From assembly GCF_000826105.1 (NCBI RefSeq), contig NZ_CCYK01000004.1, positions 62,001 through 126,000 of the forward strand: a DNA stretch of 64,000 nt, given 5' to 3'. A program made the translations under genes and the position numbers. The first letter of the stretch is position 1; every line of letters begins with the position of its first letter. This document shows positions 30,298 to 40,192 of the stretch, in pieces. Under the pieces are notes generated by a model, which was not told where the DNA came from, did not search any database, and was given only the letters and a program-made list of their open reading frames with translations. Source of the DNA: Pseudomonas massiliensis (GTDB taxonomy: Bacteria; Pseudomonadota; Gammaproteobacteria; Pseudomonadales; Pseudomonadaceae).

Positions 30298-31224
30298 ATG
30301 TCCGACACAGCCGCTTTACCCTCCATATCGGCCTCAGGTAGAGCCTCGGGCCGCAGGCGGCTGTACAGCGCCGGAGCCGCGATCCTGTTCGTCGCTTACT
30401 TGGTTGCCGCTCTGCTGCATTGGGATGACCGCGCGTTGCTCTGGTTCAGGGAGGCCATGACTTCGCCAGCGGCCCAGGCCAAGGCGGTGTGGCTGCCCGA
30501 TTACCAAGTGACCATCGACGCCCGGCCGCTGCCGGGCCTGGAAAACGCGGAGGTTTCGGACCTGACCTACGATCCGCTGACCCGCACCCTTTATTCGGTC
30601 ATGGGCAAGGAGCCGCTGCTCGTTCAGCTCAGCCTGCAAGGCGATGTGCTACGTCGCATTCCCCTGGTGGGCTGGAGCAACCCTGAAGGTATAAGTCGCC
30701 TGGCCGATGGCCGTCTGGCGATCACGGACGAGCGTCAGCATACCCTCACGGTGGTAACGGTGAACGCTGATACCACGGCATTGAATTTCGCCGACTTTCC
30801 TTCAATCGACCTTGGCGCCAGCCCGGACGGGAACAAGGGCTATGAAGGTGTAGCCTGGGATGCTCGTCACCAGCGGTTGCTGGTGGGCCAGGAACGCCCC
30901 TCCTTGCTGTTGAGCCTCAAGGACAACGGCAGCGGCTTTGGCCCGCAAAAGACGCCGGTAGCCAGTGATGCGCTGGATATGCGCAACCTCTCGGCCATGA
31001 CATTCGATCCACGCACCGGCCATCTTCTGTTGCTTTCCGCCGACTCGCATCTGCTCATCGAAGCCGACGAAAACGGCCAGCCCGTGAGCTTCATGACCCT
31101 GCTCGGCCATTTCAACGGCCTGGCCCATACGGTGCCACGGGCAGAAGGGGTGGCCATGGATGACCAGGGCACGCTCTATATAGTGAGCGAACCCAACCTC
31201 TTCTATGCCTTCGAGAAAAAATGA
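30298..31224 (+). CDS. SdiA-regulated-domain (YjiK-like) membrane-anchored protein
   Basis: A 308-residue protein with a basic N-terminus and one membrane helix (about residues 24-40), followed by a beta-propeller-like SdiA-regulated domain. Repeating blocks such as GLENAEVSDLTYDPLTRTLYSV, NPEGISRLADGRLAITDERQ and PRAEGVAMDDQGTLYIVSEPN mark the domain. The function of this family is not known. AGGTG precedes the ATG at 30298. Its stop overlaps the start of a decayed second copy. Confidence 0.82.
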   Translation: MSDTAALPSISASGRASGRRRLYSAGAAILFVAYLVAALLHWDDRALLWFREAMTSPAAQAKAVWLPDYQVTIDARPLPGLENAEVSDLTYDPLTRTLYSVMGKEPLLVQLSLQGDVLRRIPLVGWSNPEGISRLADGRLAITDERQHTLTVVTVNADTTALNFADFPSIDLGASPDGNKGYEGVAWDARHQRLLVGQERPSLLLSLKDNGSGFGPQKTPVASDALDMRNLSAMTFDPRTGHLLLLSADSHLLIEADENGQPVSFMTLLGHFNGLAHTVPRAEGVAMDDQGTLYIVSEPNLFYAFEKK

Positions 31225-31555
31225 AACCTGGCGGCAGTCTTAAGCCCTGTTTCAGCGAACTGATCAATAAAACGCCTGAGTTGGAGCTTTCACTCGAAGG
31301 CCAGGTGCTGCGGCGCATTCTGCTCAAACGCTTTGAAGATCCTGAACGGTCGAGTATGTAGCGCCCGACACCTATGTGATCAGCGACGAGCGGCGACAGC
31401 GGCTGGTACAGGTGGTAATGGACGCTACCACCAGCGAAATCGACGCGTCCAAGGTGCTCCAGGCTGAAGGCATCGCCATGGACAAGGCGGGCCGCCTGTA
31501 CCTGGTCAGCGAGCCGAACCTGTTCTACCGGTTCGACCCCCGGCCGACGCTCTGA
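31221..31555 (+). pseudogene. Decayed tandem copy of SdiA-regulated-domain gene
   Basis: A relic starting at ATG 31221, which overlaps the stop of the intact copy (ATGA). In frame from 31221 it encodes [20 protein letters not shown], matching LSLQGDVLRRIPLVGWSNPE of the neighbour. A net one-base loss near 31348 then shifts the frame; the following frame reads [19 protein letters not shown] and ends [20 protein letters not shown], matching the paralog C-terminus. The N-terminal anchor and about 100 central residues are missing. It ends three bases before the rpiA stop codon. Confidence 0.8.
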
Positions 31556-31558
31556 ACC

Positions 31559-32230
31559 CTAGCGGACGTAGCGCTTGACGCCTTCGGCGGTGCCCAGCAG
31601 CAGCAAGTCAGCGGGCCGCGCCGCGAACAACCCATTGGTCACTACCCCGACGATCTGGTTGATAGCGTTTTCCAAAGCCACCGGGTCAGTGATGTGCATG
31701 TTATGCACATCCAAGATGATATTGCCGTTGTCGGTCACAACGCCGTCGCGGTAGACCGGGTCTCCGCCGAGCTTGACCAGTTCGCGTGCGACCTGGCTGC
31801 GGGCCATGGGGATAACCTCCACCGGCAACGGGAACTGACCCAGCACCGGTACCAGCTTGCTGGCATCGGCGATGCAGATGAACTGGCGGGCCACGGCCGC
31901 GACTATCTTCTCTCGCGTCAGCGCGGCACCGCCGCCCTTGATCAGATGCAGGCGTTCGTCGCTTTCATCGGTGCCGTCTACATAGAACTCGAGCTCGCCC
32001 ACGGTATTGAGGTCGTATACAGGAATGCCATGGCCCTTGAGGCGTGCCGCGGTCGCTTCCGAGCTGGCGACCGCGCCATCGAAAGCCCCCTTGTGGCGGG
32101 CGAGGGCATCGATGAACAGGTTGGCCGTGGACCCGGTACCCACGCCCACGATGCTCTTGTCATTCAAGCCGGGCAAGATATGGTCGACGGCAGCCTGGGC
32201 AACGGCCTGTTTGAGTTGATCCTGGTTCAT
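31559..32230 (-). CDS. rpiA: Ribose-5-phosphate isomerase A
   Basis: A 223-residue enzyme interconverting ribose-5-phosphate and ribulose-5-phosphate in the pentose phosphate pathway. [16 protein letters not shown] near the N-terminus, [27 protein letters not shown] with the catalytic acid and Lys, and the closing GTAEGVKRY are family landmarks. The ATG at 32230 has GGAG 9 bases upstream and fits the normal length. A perfect TATAAT lies upstream on its strand (32272-32277). It diverges from ilvA. Confidence 0.95.
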   Translation of the reverse strand: MNQDQLKQAVAQAAVDHILPGLNDKSIVGVGTGSTANLFIDALARHKGAFDGAVASSEATAARLKGHGIPVYDLNTVGELEFYVDGTDESDERLHLIKGGGAALTREKIVAAVARQFICIADASKLVPVLGQFPLPVEVIPMARSQVARELVKLGGDPVYRDGVVTDNGNIILDVHNMHITDPVALENAINQIVGVVTNGLFAARPADLLLLGTAEGVKRYVR

Positions 32231-32376
32231 GCTGGCGCTCCGCAAGCGGCTGGTGTCGAAAAAGGGGCAACATTATAGTCATAGAGGGCCGGGAAACCTT
32301 GCCCTCAATATGGTGTCGGCCGATGACGCTGGGGTAGACTCCAAGACCTTGTTCCGCCAGCAGTGACCGCGCGCCC

Positions 32377-33891
32377 ATGCTCGAACAGTACGTCAAGAAG
32401 ATCCTTACCTCCCGCGTCTATGACGTTGCGGTCGAAACGCCCTTGCAGGCAGCCGAACAGCTGTCGCGCCGGCTGCACAACCGCGTGCTGCTCAAGCGTG
32501 AAGACCTGCAGCCGGTGTTTTCCTTCAAGGTACGCGGCGCCTACAACAAGCTGTCACAGCTCAGCGACAGCGAGCGCAGCCGCGGCGTGGTCACCGCCTC
32601 GGCGGGCAATCACGCCCAGGGACTGGCCCTGGCGGCAAGGGAGATGGGCGTGCAAGCGACCATCGTCATGCCCAAGACCACCCCCGAGATCAAGGTCGAA
32701 GGCGTACGCTCACGGGGCGGCAAGGTCGTGCTGCATGGAGACTCCTTCCCGGAGGCCCTCGCCTGGTCCCTCAAGCTGGTCGAGGAAAAGGGCTACGTCT
32801 ACATCCATCCCTATGACGACCCGGATACCATCGCCGGCCAGGGCACGGTAGCCATGGAAATCCTGCGACAGCATCGCGGGCCGCTGGATGCCATTTTCGT
32901 TCCGGTGGGCGGCGGCGGGCTCATCTCCGGCATCGCGGCCTATGTCAAATACTTGCACCCGGATGTACGCATCATCGGCGTGGAACCCGACGATTCCAAC
33001 TGTCTGCAGGCCGCGTTGGCGGCCGGTGAGCGGGTAGTGCTGCCTCAGGTGGGGCTGTTCGCGGACGGCGTGGCGGTGGCGCAGATTGGCCAGCATACCT
33101 TTGAAATCTGCCGCCGCTACGTGGACGATGTGATCACGGTCAGCAGCGATGAAATCTGCGCGGCCATCAAGGACATCTATGACGATACCCGTTCCATCAC
33201 CGAGCCGGCCGGCGCGCTCGGAGTCGCGGGCATCAAGAAGTACGTGGAATCCACCGGTGCCAACGGGCAGACCCTCATCGCCATCGAGTCAGGGGCGAAC
33301 GTCAATTTCGATCGCCTGCGCCATGTGGCTGAGCGCGCGGAGTTGGGCGAAGGGCGTGAAGCGGTGATCGCCGTGACCATTCCTGAGCGCCCGGGCAGCT
33401 TCAAGGCGTTCTGCGAGGCAGTGGGCAAGCGGCAGATCACCGAGTTCAACTATCGCTATCACAGCGGCGATGAGGCGCATATCTTCGTAGGTGTGCAAAC
33501 CCACCCGGAAAACGACCCGCGCGCGGCCCTGATCGCCAGCCTTATCGCCCAGGGCTTCCCGGTGCAGGACCTGACCGACAACGAACTGGCCAAGTTGCAT
33601 ATCAGACACATGGTCGGCGGGCACGCCGATAAAGTGAGCAACGAAATGGTGCTGCGCTTCGAGTTCCCCGAGCGCCCGGGCGCGCTGTTCAACTTCCTGA
33701 ACAAGCTGGGCGGGCGCTGGAACATCTCCATGTTTCACTACCGCAACCACGGCGCCGCCGATGGACGGGTGGTGGCCGGCCTGCAAGTCGCGCAAAGCGA
33801 GCGGTCCCAGGTGTACGCTGCGCTGGAAGAGATCGGCTACCCCTATTGGGACGAAACCGATAACCCGGCCTACCAACTCTTCCTCGGCTGA
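32377..33891 (+). CDS. ilvA: Threonine ammonia-lyase, biosynthetic
   Basis: PLP enzyme of 504 residues that turns threonine into 2-oxobutyrate for isoleucine. The PLP Lys is K51 in FSFKVRGAYNK; VGGGGLISG is the phosphate-binding loop. The C-terminal third holds two ACT-like regulatory domains, which give isoleucine inhibition and valine activation in the biosynthetic form. Length matches E. coli IlvA. The start codon has only a weak ribosome site. Confidence 0.95.
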   Translation: MLEQYVKKILTSRVYDVAVETPLQAAEQLSRRLHNRVLLKREDLQPVFSFKVRGAYNKLSQLSDSERSRGVVTASAGNHAQGLALAAREMGVQATIVMPKTTPEIKVEGVRSRGGKVVLHGDSFPEALAWSLKLVEEKGYVYIHPYDDPDTIAGQGTVAMEILRQHRGPLDAIFVPVGGGGLISGIAAYVKYLHPDVRIIGVEPDDSNCLQAALAAGERVVLPQVGLFADGVAVAQIGQHTFEICRRYVDDVITVSSDEICAAIKDIYDDTRSITEPAGALGVAGIKKYVESTGANGQTLIAIESGANVNFDRLRHVAERAELGEGREAVIAVTIPERPGSFKAFCEAVGKRQITEFNYRYHSGDEAHIFVGVQTHPENDPRAALIASLIAQGFPVQDLTDNELAKLHIRHMVGGHADKVSNEMVLRFEFPERPGALFNFLNKLGGRWNISMFHYRNHGAADGRVVAGLQVAQSERSQVYAALEEIGYPYWDETDNPAYQLFLG

Positions 33892-33897
33892 ACCGCT

Positions 33898-33920
33898 GTG
33901 GGACGCAGCGAAGCTGCCGA
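33898..33920 (+). repeat. REP-like element
   Basis: GTGGGACGCAGCGAAGCTGC plus CGA, located between convergent ilvA and the HAD gene. It matches 37641-37663 (opposite strand) at 20 or more of 23 positions and shares the AGCGAAGCT core of the pair at 7307-7376. Confidence 0.55.
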
Positions 33921-33972
33921 GCTGGGCCCTGCAGCCCTTCGCCAGCTACGCGATTTCCGACGGTCAGCGGAA

Positions 33973-34629
33973 TCAATCGCGTAGCGAGATTACCTTCCAG
34001 CCCCGGCGCATGGCTTCGCCATGCAGGACCGGGTCCGGGTCCACGGCTACCGGGTGTGCCACGCGCTCGAGCAATGGCAGATCGTTCATCGAGTCGCTAT
34101 AGAAATAGCTCCCTTCCAGGCTCGAACCGGTTTCGCTCAGCCAGCGCTCCAGTCGAGTGACCTTTCCATCGCGGAAGCACGGCACGTCCGTACTACGGCC
34201 CGTATAGCGATCACCGTCCATTTCGCATTCGGTTGCCAATAGTGTCTCTACCCCCAGCCGCTGCGCGATGGGGCCGGTGACGAAACGATTGGTCGCGGTA
34301 ATGATGACCAGCTTGTCGCCTGCGTTGCGATGCTGTTCCAACAGGGCCAAGGCTTTCGGCAGGATGATGGGCTCGATGCAGTCGCGCATGAAAGCGGCAT
34401 GCCACTCCTTGAGCTGGGCAGGCTCGGTACTGGCAAGGATCTCCAGGCTGAAGTTCAGGTAGGCCTGAAGGTCCAGCCTGCCGGCAAGGTAATCCTGGTA
34501 GAAGGCATCGTTGCGTGCCTTGTAGGTGACCGGGTCCAGGATGCCCTTGGCGCACAGGTAATCACCCCAGGCATGGTCGCTGTCGCCGCCAAGCAGCGTG
34601 TTGTCGAGGTCGAAGAGGGCCAGACGCAT
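33973..34629 (-). CDS. HAD-IB family phosphatase (phosphoserine phosphatase-like)
   Basis: A 218-residue haloacid dehalogenase-type phosphatase. Motif I is FDLDNTLL with Asp7 and Asp9, motif II is the TATN of [11 protein letters not shown], and motif III/IV is [11 protein letters not shown]. The HAD-IB cap is a small helical insert ([11 protein letters not shown] onward). Relatives dephosphorylate phosphoserine, phosphohomoserine or similar small phosphates; the substrate is not certain. The start at ATG 34629 gives the family N-terminus [11 protein letters not shown]. It diverges from rppH. Confidence 0.88.
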   Translation of the reverse strand: MRLALFDLDNTLLGGDSDHAWGDYLCAKGILDPVTYKARNDAFYQDYLAGRLDLQAYLNFSLEILASTEPAQLKEWHAAFMRDCIEPIILPKALALLEQHRNAGDKLVIITATNRFVTGPIAQRLGVETLLATECEMDGDRYTGRSTDVPCFRDGKVTRLERWLSETGSSLEGSYFYSDSMNDLPLLERVAHPVAVDPDPVLHGEAMRRGWKVISLRD

Positions 34630-34768
34630 GGATGGGCTCGCATTGCCAGTGAAATGGCCCACAGAATACGGCCTTTTAGTCAGGCTGCACATAAGGCTCG
34701 CAGCCTCGTTGCTGCTCTGCCGGGCTTTGTGGAACAATGCCTGAACATGCGTTTGCGAGGTTGCCACC

Positions 34769-35248
34769 GTGATCGATCCTGATGGATTCCGCCCCAATGT
34801 CGGCATCATTCTTACCAATGATGCTGGCCAGGTGCTATGGGCGCGTCGGATCAATCAGGACGCCTGGCAATTCCCCCAAGGGGGGATCAACCCTGAAGAA
34901 ACCCCTGAACAGGCCCTGTACCGTGAGCTCAACGAAGAAGTTGGGCTCGAGCGGCAGGATGTGGAAATCCTGGCCTGCACCCGAGGCTGGTTGCGCTACC
35001 GTCTTCCTCAGCGGCTGGTAAGAACCCATAGTCAGCCACTGTGCATCGGCCAGAAACAGAAGTGGTTCCTGCTGCGTCTGGTATCCAGCGAGCAGCGGGT
35101 TCGCATGGACCTGACCGGCAAACCGGAATTCGACGGCTGGCGTTGGGTCAGCTATTGGTATCCGCTAGGGCAAGTCGTCACTTTCAAGCGCGAGGTGTAC
35201 CGCCGGGCCTTGAAAGAATTGGCGCCACGCCTGTTATCGCGCGACTGA
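34769..35248 (+). CDS. rppH: RNA pyrophosphohydrolase
   Basis: Nudix hydrolase of 159 residues that removes pyrophosphate from the 5' end of mRNAs and triggers decay. The Nudix box [20 protein letters not shown] fits GX5EX7REUXEEXG with all key acidic residues. Translation starts at GTG, with GAGG 8 bases upstream; the next gene ptsP lies 22 bases downstream, a conserved pairing in Pseudomonas and E. coli. Confidence 0.95.
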   Translation: MIDPDGFRPNVGIILTNDAGQVLWARRINQDAWQFPQGGINPEETPEQALYRELNEEVGLERQDVEILACTRGWLRYRLPQRLVRTHSQPLCIGQKQKWFLLRLVSSEQRVRMDLTGKPEFDGWRWVSYWYPLGQVVTFKREVYRRALKELAPRLLSRD

Positions 35249-35270
35249 CGACGGAGTCCGACCCCGAGCC

Positions 35271-37550
35271 ATGCTCAATACGCTGCGCAAGATCGTCCAG
35301 GAAGTCAACTCCGCCAAGGATCTCAAGACGGCGTTGGGGATCATCGTCATCCGCGTCCAGGAGGCCATGAGCAGCCAGGTCTGTTCGGTGTACCTGCTGG
35401 ACCCTGAAACCAACCGCTTCGTCCTCATGGCTACCGAGGGGCTGAACAAGCGCTCCATCGGTCGGGTGAGCATGGCGCCCAACGAAGGCCTGGTGGGCCT
35501 GGTAGGCACCCGGGAAGAACCGCTGAACCTGGAAAACGCCGCGGACCACCCTCGTTACCGGTATTTCGCTGAAACCGGCGAAGAGCGTTACGCCTCCTTC
35601 CTGGGCGCGCCCATCATCCACCACCGCCGAGTCGTAGGCGTGCTGGTGATCCAGCAGCGGGAGCGGCGTCAGTTCGACGAAGGCGAAGAAGCCTTCCTGG
35701 TCACCATGAGCGCGCAATTGGCAGGGGTCATTGCCCATGCTGAAGCCACCGGTTCCATCCGTGGTCTTGGTAGACAGGGCAAGGGCACCCAGGAAGCCCG
35801 CTTCGTAGGGGTGCCTGGTTCTCCAGGCGCCGCCGTGGGTACCGCCCTGGTGATGCTTCCACCGGCGGACCTGGATGTGGTGCCGGATCGCACCGTGACC
35901 GACATCGATGCCGAGCTGCAGCTGTTCGAGGCCGCGTTGGAAGGTGTTCGCAATGACATGCGGACGCTCTCGGCGAAACTGGCGACGCAATTGCGTCCCG
36001 AAGAACGCGCGCTGTTCGATGTTTACCTGATGATGTTGGACGACGCGTCGCTCGGTAGCGAGGTGCGTAACGTCATCAAGACCGGCCAATGGGCCCAGGG
36101 CGCCTTGCGCCAGGTGGTCACCGAGCATGTCAACCGTTTCGAGCTGATGGACGACGCCTACCTGCGCGAGCGTGCCTCGGATGTAAAGGACCTTGGCCGG
36201 CGACTGCTGGCCTACCTGCAACAGGCGCGGCAGCAGTCATTGGTGTATCCGGACAACACCATCCTAGTCAGCGAGGAGTTGTCCCCGGCCATGCTGGGGG
36301 AGGTGCCCGAAGGCAAGCTGGTAGGGCTGGTATCGGTAATGGGGTCGGGCAACTCCCACGTGGCCATCCTCGCTCGGGCCATGGGTATCCCGACGGTCAT
36401 GGGCCTGGTGGACCTGCCTTATTCGAAGGTCGACGGCATCCAGATGATCGTCGATGGTTATCACGGCGAAGTCTTCACCAACCCCAGCGAGATTCTCAGC
36501 AAGCAATACGCGGCGGTTGTCGAGGAAGAGCGGCAACTGACCAAGGGCCTGGACGCCCTGCGCGAGCTGCCGTGCGTCACCCTCGACGGCCATCGCATGC
36601 CTTTGTGGGTCAATACCGGCCTGCTCGCCGATGTGGCCCGGGCCCAGCAGCGCGGCGCTGAAGGGGTAGGGCTGTACCGTACCGAAGTCCCCTTCATGAT
36701 CAACCAGCGCTTCCCTTCCGAGAAGGAGCAGCTGGCGATCTACCGGGAACAACTGGCCGCCTTCCACCCCTTGCCGGTCACCATGCGTAGCCTGGACATC
36801 GGCGGCGACAAGTCGTTGTCATACTTCCCCATCAAGGAAGAGAACCCCTTCCTCGGCTGGCGCGGTATTCGTGTCACCCTCGACCATCCGGAAATCTTCC
36901 TGGTGCAGGCCAGGGCCATGCTCAAGGCCAGCGAGGGCCTGAACAACCTGCGTATCCTGCTGCCGATGATCTCCGGCATCCATGAGCTGGAAGAAGCCTT
37001 GCACCTGCTGCACCGGGCCTGGGGGGAGGTACGCGATGAAGGCACTGATGTGCCGATGCCGCCGATTGGCGTGATGGTGGAGATTCCCGCGGCGGTCTAC
37101 CAGACCCGCGAGCTGGCTCGTCAGGTGGATTTCCTCTCGGTCGGCTCCAACGACCTCACCCAGTACCTGTTGGCCGTGGACCGCAACAATCCGCGGGTAG
37201 CCGACCTGTACGACTATCTTCACCCTGCCGTGTTGCAGGCCTTGCAGCACGTGGTCACCGAGGCCCATGCCGAAGGCAAGCCGGTGAGCATCTGTGGCGA
37301 AATGGCAGGCGACCCCGCCGCCGCGGTGCTGCTCATGGCAATGGGCTTCGACAGCTTGTCCATGAACGCCACCAACCTCCCCAAGGTGAAATGGATGTTG
37401 CGCCAGGTGAGCCACGAAAAATCCCGTGAATTGCTGGCCCAGCTGATGAAGATGGACAACCCGCAACTTATCCACAGCTCCCTGCAGTTGGCCCTCAAGA
37501 ACCAGGGGCTTGCGCGTATGATCAACCCGGCCGCGCCCAAGAGCCTCTGA
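35271..37550 (+). CDS. ptsP: PTS-Ntr phosphoenolpyruvate phosphotransferase (EI-Ntr)
   Basis: A 759-residue enzyme I of the nitrogen PTS: an N-terminal GAF domain (about residues 5-160), then the PEP-utilising core. The phosphorylated His is H363 in GSGNSHVAILARAMG. Later, GLYRTEVPFM, LDIGGDK and VGSNDLTQYLLAVDR contact PEP and Mg. It passes phosphate to NPr and EIIA-Ntr and links nitrogen status to regulation. It follows rppH in an operon. Confidence 0.95.
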   Translation: MLNTLRKIVQEVNSAKDLKTALGIIVIRVQEAMSSQVCSVYLLDPETNRFVLMATEGLNKRSIGRVSMAPNEGLVGLVGTREEPLNLENAADHPRYRYFAETGEERYASFLGAPIIHHRRVVGVLVIQQRERRQFDEGEEAFLVTMSAQLAGVIAHAEATGSIRGLGRQGKGTQEARFVGVPGSPGAAVGTALVMLPPADLDVVPDRTVTDIDAELQLFEAALEGVRNDMRTLSAKLATQLRPEERALFDVYLMMLDDASLGSEVRNVIKTGQWAQGALRQVVTEHVNRFELMDDAYLRERASDVKDLGRRLLAYLQQARQQSLVYPDNTILVSEELSPAMLGEVPEGKLVGLVSVMGSGNSHVAILARAMGIPTVMGLVDLPYSKVDGIQMIVDGYHGEVFTNPSEILSKQYAAVVEEERQLTKGLDALRELPCVTLDGHRMPLWVNTGLLADVARAQQRGAEGVGLYRTEVPFMINQRFPSEKEQLAIYREQLAAFHPLPVTMRSLDIGGDKSLSYFPIKEENPFLGWRGIRVTLDHPEIFLVQARAMLKASEGLNNLRILLPMISGIHELEEALHLLHRAWGEVRDEGTDVPMPPIGVMVEIPAAVYQTRELARQVDFLSVGSNDLTQYLLAVDRNNPRVADLYDYLHPAVLQALQHVVTEAHAEGKPVSICGEMAGDPAAAVLLMAMGFDSLSMNATNLPKVKWMLRQVSHEKSRELLAQLMKMDNPQLIHSSLQLALKNQGLARMINPAAPKSL

Positions 37551-37640
37551 TTGCGGGATGCGAGATACCCGAACGGTGCTCGCGTCGACAGGTACAGGAA
37601 AGCGAATGCGGGTGCCGAGGCTTACGGAGAAGAGTCAGGC

Positions 37641-37663
37641 TCGGCAGCTTCGCTGCCTCCTAC
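37641..37663 (-). repeat. REP-like element, opposite orientation
   Basis: Read on the minus strand it is GTAGGAGGCAGCGAAGCTGC then CGA, nearly identical to 33898-33920. It lies between the convergent ptsP and TANGO2-family genes. Confidence 0.55.
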
Positions 37664-37676
37664 GGCTGAACGGAAG

Positions 37677-38426
37677 TCAGTCCGGAATCTCGAAACTTAC
37701 TTCTCCAAGCCGGCCACCGCTGGGGCCGAAGCTGCGCTCGACCAGGGTGCGCCGACCATCGGCCCAGGCCACTAGTACCGTGCTCGCACGGGTGCCATAG
37801 GTCGGACTGGCGATGAACACGCTGGACAATAACCGCTCGGTTGCCAGCCCTACGCCTGTCTCGGGCAAATCCGCGTCCTTGGCCAAGGTAGGGTCACTCA
37901 GCAATGCCATCAACTGCTCCGGCGACGCCTCCAACAAGGCCGCGAAGCCTTCCCGGGCCTTGAGCAGCTTGGGCCAGGGCGTATCGAGCGCGGCGTTGGA
38001 CAGCCCATATACACCAGCGGCCAGGGCCTCGGGCACTCTGCTGTGACTGTTGAGGTAATACAGGTTGCTTCCATCTCCCAAGAGCAAATTGAAGCCGCCA
38101 TACGCCTGCGCACGGTCGCACACCTGGCGCGCATAGTCGTCCAGCTTGAGTTCACCAGCTAGGTAAGCCGCGCATAATTCGCCTCGGGAACGCGGGGCAG
38201 GCCGGCTCGCTACCGCGCGGATATTGGTGACCGCGGCGAAGCGGCCTCGCGGGCCTATGCCCAGCCAGGTCCCTCCAGCCTCCAGGTCGCGTCCCGCATA
38301 GACGCCTGGCGCGTCCTCCCATTCAGCCGCGGCGGCGGTCGGGCGGGCATAGAATTCGTCACGATTGGCGGCCACTATCAAGGGGCGGTCATGGTCAGGG
38401 CGCCAGGCGAAGGTAATCAGGCACAT
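37677..38426 (-). CDS. TANGO2/NRDE-family protein
   Basis: A 249-residue protein starting MCLITF with Cys2 and carrying the signature NRDE at residues 21-24 (AANRDEF). These features define the NRDE/TANGO2 family, whose members in bacteria and mitochondria are tied to heme or lipid handling but lack an agreed activity. The N-terminal Cys2 might become an N-terminal nucleophile. It diverges from the TauE/SafE gene. Confidence 0.85.
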   Translation of the reverse strand: MCLITFAWRPDHDRPLIVAANRDEFYARPTAAAAEWEDAPGVYAGRDLEAGGTWLGIGPRGRFAAVTNIRAVASRPAPRSRGELCAAYLAGELKLDDYARQVCDRAQAYGGFNLLLGDGSNLYYLNSHSRVPEALAAGVYGLSNAALDTPWPKLLKAREGFAALLEASPEQLMALLSDPTLAKDADLPETGVGLATERLLSSVFIASPTYGTRASTVLVAWADGRRTLVERSFGPSGGRLGEVSFEIPD

Positions 38427-38545
38427 GGGCTGGAGTGTCTCCTTGGCAGCTCTTTCGCAGGGCTGCGGTCATCGGGTTCCATCAGGGCGACTGGAGCCGG
38501 CGGTACCCTATCCGTTACCATGCGCCCTCGCTTGGGGAGTCTGAC

Positions 38546-39328
38546 ATGGAATACGCGCTCTATCTGGCCTTGGGAGCTTGCGCCGGTGTGCTGGCAGGCC
38601 TGTTCGGAGTGGGCGGCGGGATCATCATCGTTCCGGTGCTGGTTTTCAGCTTCGGCTTGCAAGGCTTCTCTCCCGATGTGCTGACACACCTGGCGGTAGG
38701 CACTTCGTTGGCCACCATCGTGTTCACGTCGCTCAATGCCATTCGCGAACATCATAAGCGCGGCGCGGTGCGCTGGCACGTCTTTGCCTGGATGACCCTG
38801 GGCATCCTGCTGGGAAGCGCATTGGGCGCCAAGACCGCCTCGCTCATCCAGGGGCCGCATTTGCAGAAGATCATCGGCGTGTTCGCCTTGCTAGTGAGTG
38901 TGCAGATGTTCCTCGACTTCAAGCCCAAGGGCAGTCGGGACACTCCCGGCAAGGGCGGGCTTACCCTGGCCGGCGTGATCATCGGCTGGGCGTCGGCGAT
39001 CTTCGGCATCGGCGGTGGCTCGTTGACCGTGCCTTACCTTTCCTGGCGACGTGTCCCCATGCAACAGGCGGTGGCCACGTCTTCAGCCTGCGGGCTGCCT
39101 ATCGCCCTCTCAGGTGCCATAAGTTTCATCATCCTGGGCTGGCAGGATCCGCTGCTGCCAGCGCATAGTTCCGGGTTCGTTTACTGGCCGGCGCTGGTGG
39201 GCATTGCCATTACCAGCATGTTGTGCGCCCGCTTCGGCGCGCGTCTGGCCCATCGCTTGTCGCCGCGGCTGCTCAAGCGTCTGTTCGCCATGCTGCTGTT
39301 CAGCGTTGGCCTTGGTTTTTTGCTTTGA
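38546..39328 (+). CDS. TauE/SafE-family sulfite/organosulfonate exporter
   Basis: A 260-residue inner-membrane protein with about eight hydrophobic segments, the family [12 protein letters not shown] repeat in the first half and [16 protein letters not shown] in the second (twin domains, IPR002781 type). Members export sulfite or sulfoacetate, but many are unassigned. GGGGAG precedes the ATG at 38546. Adjacent lgt starts 13 bases later, so they may be co-transcribed. Given tau and ssu in this genome, export of excess sulfite is an attractive but unproven role. Confidence 0.82.
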   Translation: MEYALYLALGACAGVLAGLFGVGGGIIIVPVLVFSFGLQGFSPDVLTHLAVGTSLATIVFTSLNAIREHHKRGAVRWHVFAWMTLGILLGSALGAKTASLIQGPHLQKIIGVFALLVSVQMFLDFKPKGSRDTPGKGGLTLAGVIIGWASAIFGIGGGSLTVPYLSWRRVPMQQAVATSSACGLPIALSGAISFIILGWQDPLLPAHSSGFVYWPALVGIAITSMLCARFGARLAHRLSPRLLKRLFAMLLFSVGLGFLL

Positions 39329-39341
39329 TCGAGGAAAAGAA

Positions 39342-40151
39342 ATGCTGCCTTACCCGCAGATAGACCCCGTGGCAGTGAGCATCGGGCCGTTGCAGATCCA
39401 TTGGTATGGCCTGATGTACCTGCTGGGCATCGGCAGTGCCTGGCTGCTGGCACCGCGACGCCTGCCGCGGTTCGACCCTACCTGGAACCGGGAAAAACTC
39501 TCCGACCTGGTGTTCTGGGTCGCCATGGGGGTGATCCTGGGCGGGCGTCTGGGCTATGTCCTGTTCTACGATTTGCCAGCCTACATTGCCCATCCGGCAC
39601 TGATCTTCGAAGTATGGAAAGGCGGCATGTCGTTCCACGGCGGTCTTATCGGCGTGATGCTGTCTACCTGGTGGTTCGGCAAGCGCAACGACAAGACGTT
39701 CTTCCAACTGATGGACTTCATCGCGCCCTTCGTGCCCCTGGGCCTGGGTGCGGGGCGCATTGGCAATTTCATCAACGCCGAGTTGTGGGGCAAACCCACC
39801 GACCTGCCATGGGCGATGGTGTTTCCGCCCTTCAGCGACCCTGCCCAGTTGCCGCGTCATCCTTCCCAGCTTTATCAGTTTGCCCTGGAAGGCGTGGCGC
39901 TGTTCGTCATTCTCTGGCTGTATTCCAGCAAGCCACGGCCTACCATGGCGGTGTCGGGGATGTTCGCGCTCTGCTATGGCATTTTCCGCTTCCTGGTGGA
40001 GTTCGTGCGCGTGCCGGATGCCCAGTTGGGGTACCTGGCCTTCGGTTGGCTGACCATGGGCCAGGTACTTTGCCTGCCGATGATCCTCGGCGGCGCCGCG
40101 CTTATCTGGCTGGCGTACCACCGTGATCCGGCCCGCCGGCAAACCGCTTAA
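39342..40151 (+). CDS. lgt: Prolipoprotein diacylglyceryl transferase
   Basis: Inner-membrane enzyme of 269 residues that adds diacylglycerol to the lipobox Cys of prolipoproteins. It has multiple membrane segments, the YGLMYLLG start region, the SFHGGLIGV block with the essential His, and the signature [22 protein letters not shown] lies 6 bases upstream of the ATG; the longer frame overlaps the exporter gene and is not used. It is followed by thyA, the usual Pseudomonas and enteric order. Confidence 0.95.
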   Translation: MLPYPQIDPVAVSIGPLQIHWYGLMYLLGIGSAWLLAPRRLPRFDPTWNREKLSDLVFWVAMGVILGGRLGYVLFYDLPAYIAHPALIFEVWKGGMSFHGGLIGVMLSTWWFGKRNDKTFFQLMDFIAPFVPLGLGAGRIGNFINAELWGKPTDLPWAMVFPPFSDPAQLPRHPSQLYQFALEGVALFVILWLYSSKPRPTMAVSGMFALCYGIFRFLVEFVRVPDAQLGYLAFGWLTMGQVLCLPMILGGAALIWLAYHRDPARRQTA

Positions 40152-40192
40152 ATTTTCGGGCGGGGCCAAGGCTCCGCTCCTTCAGGACTGTC

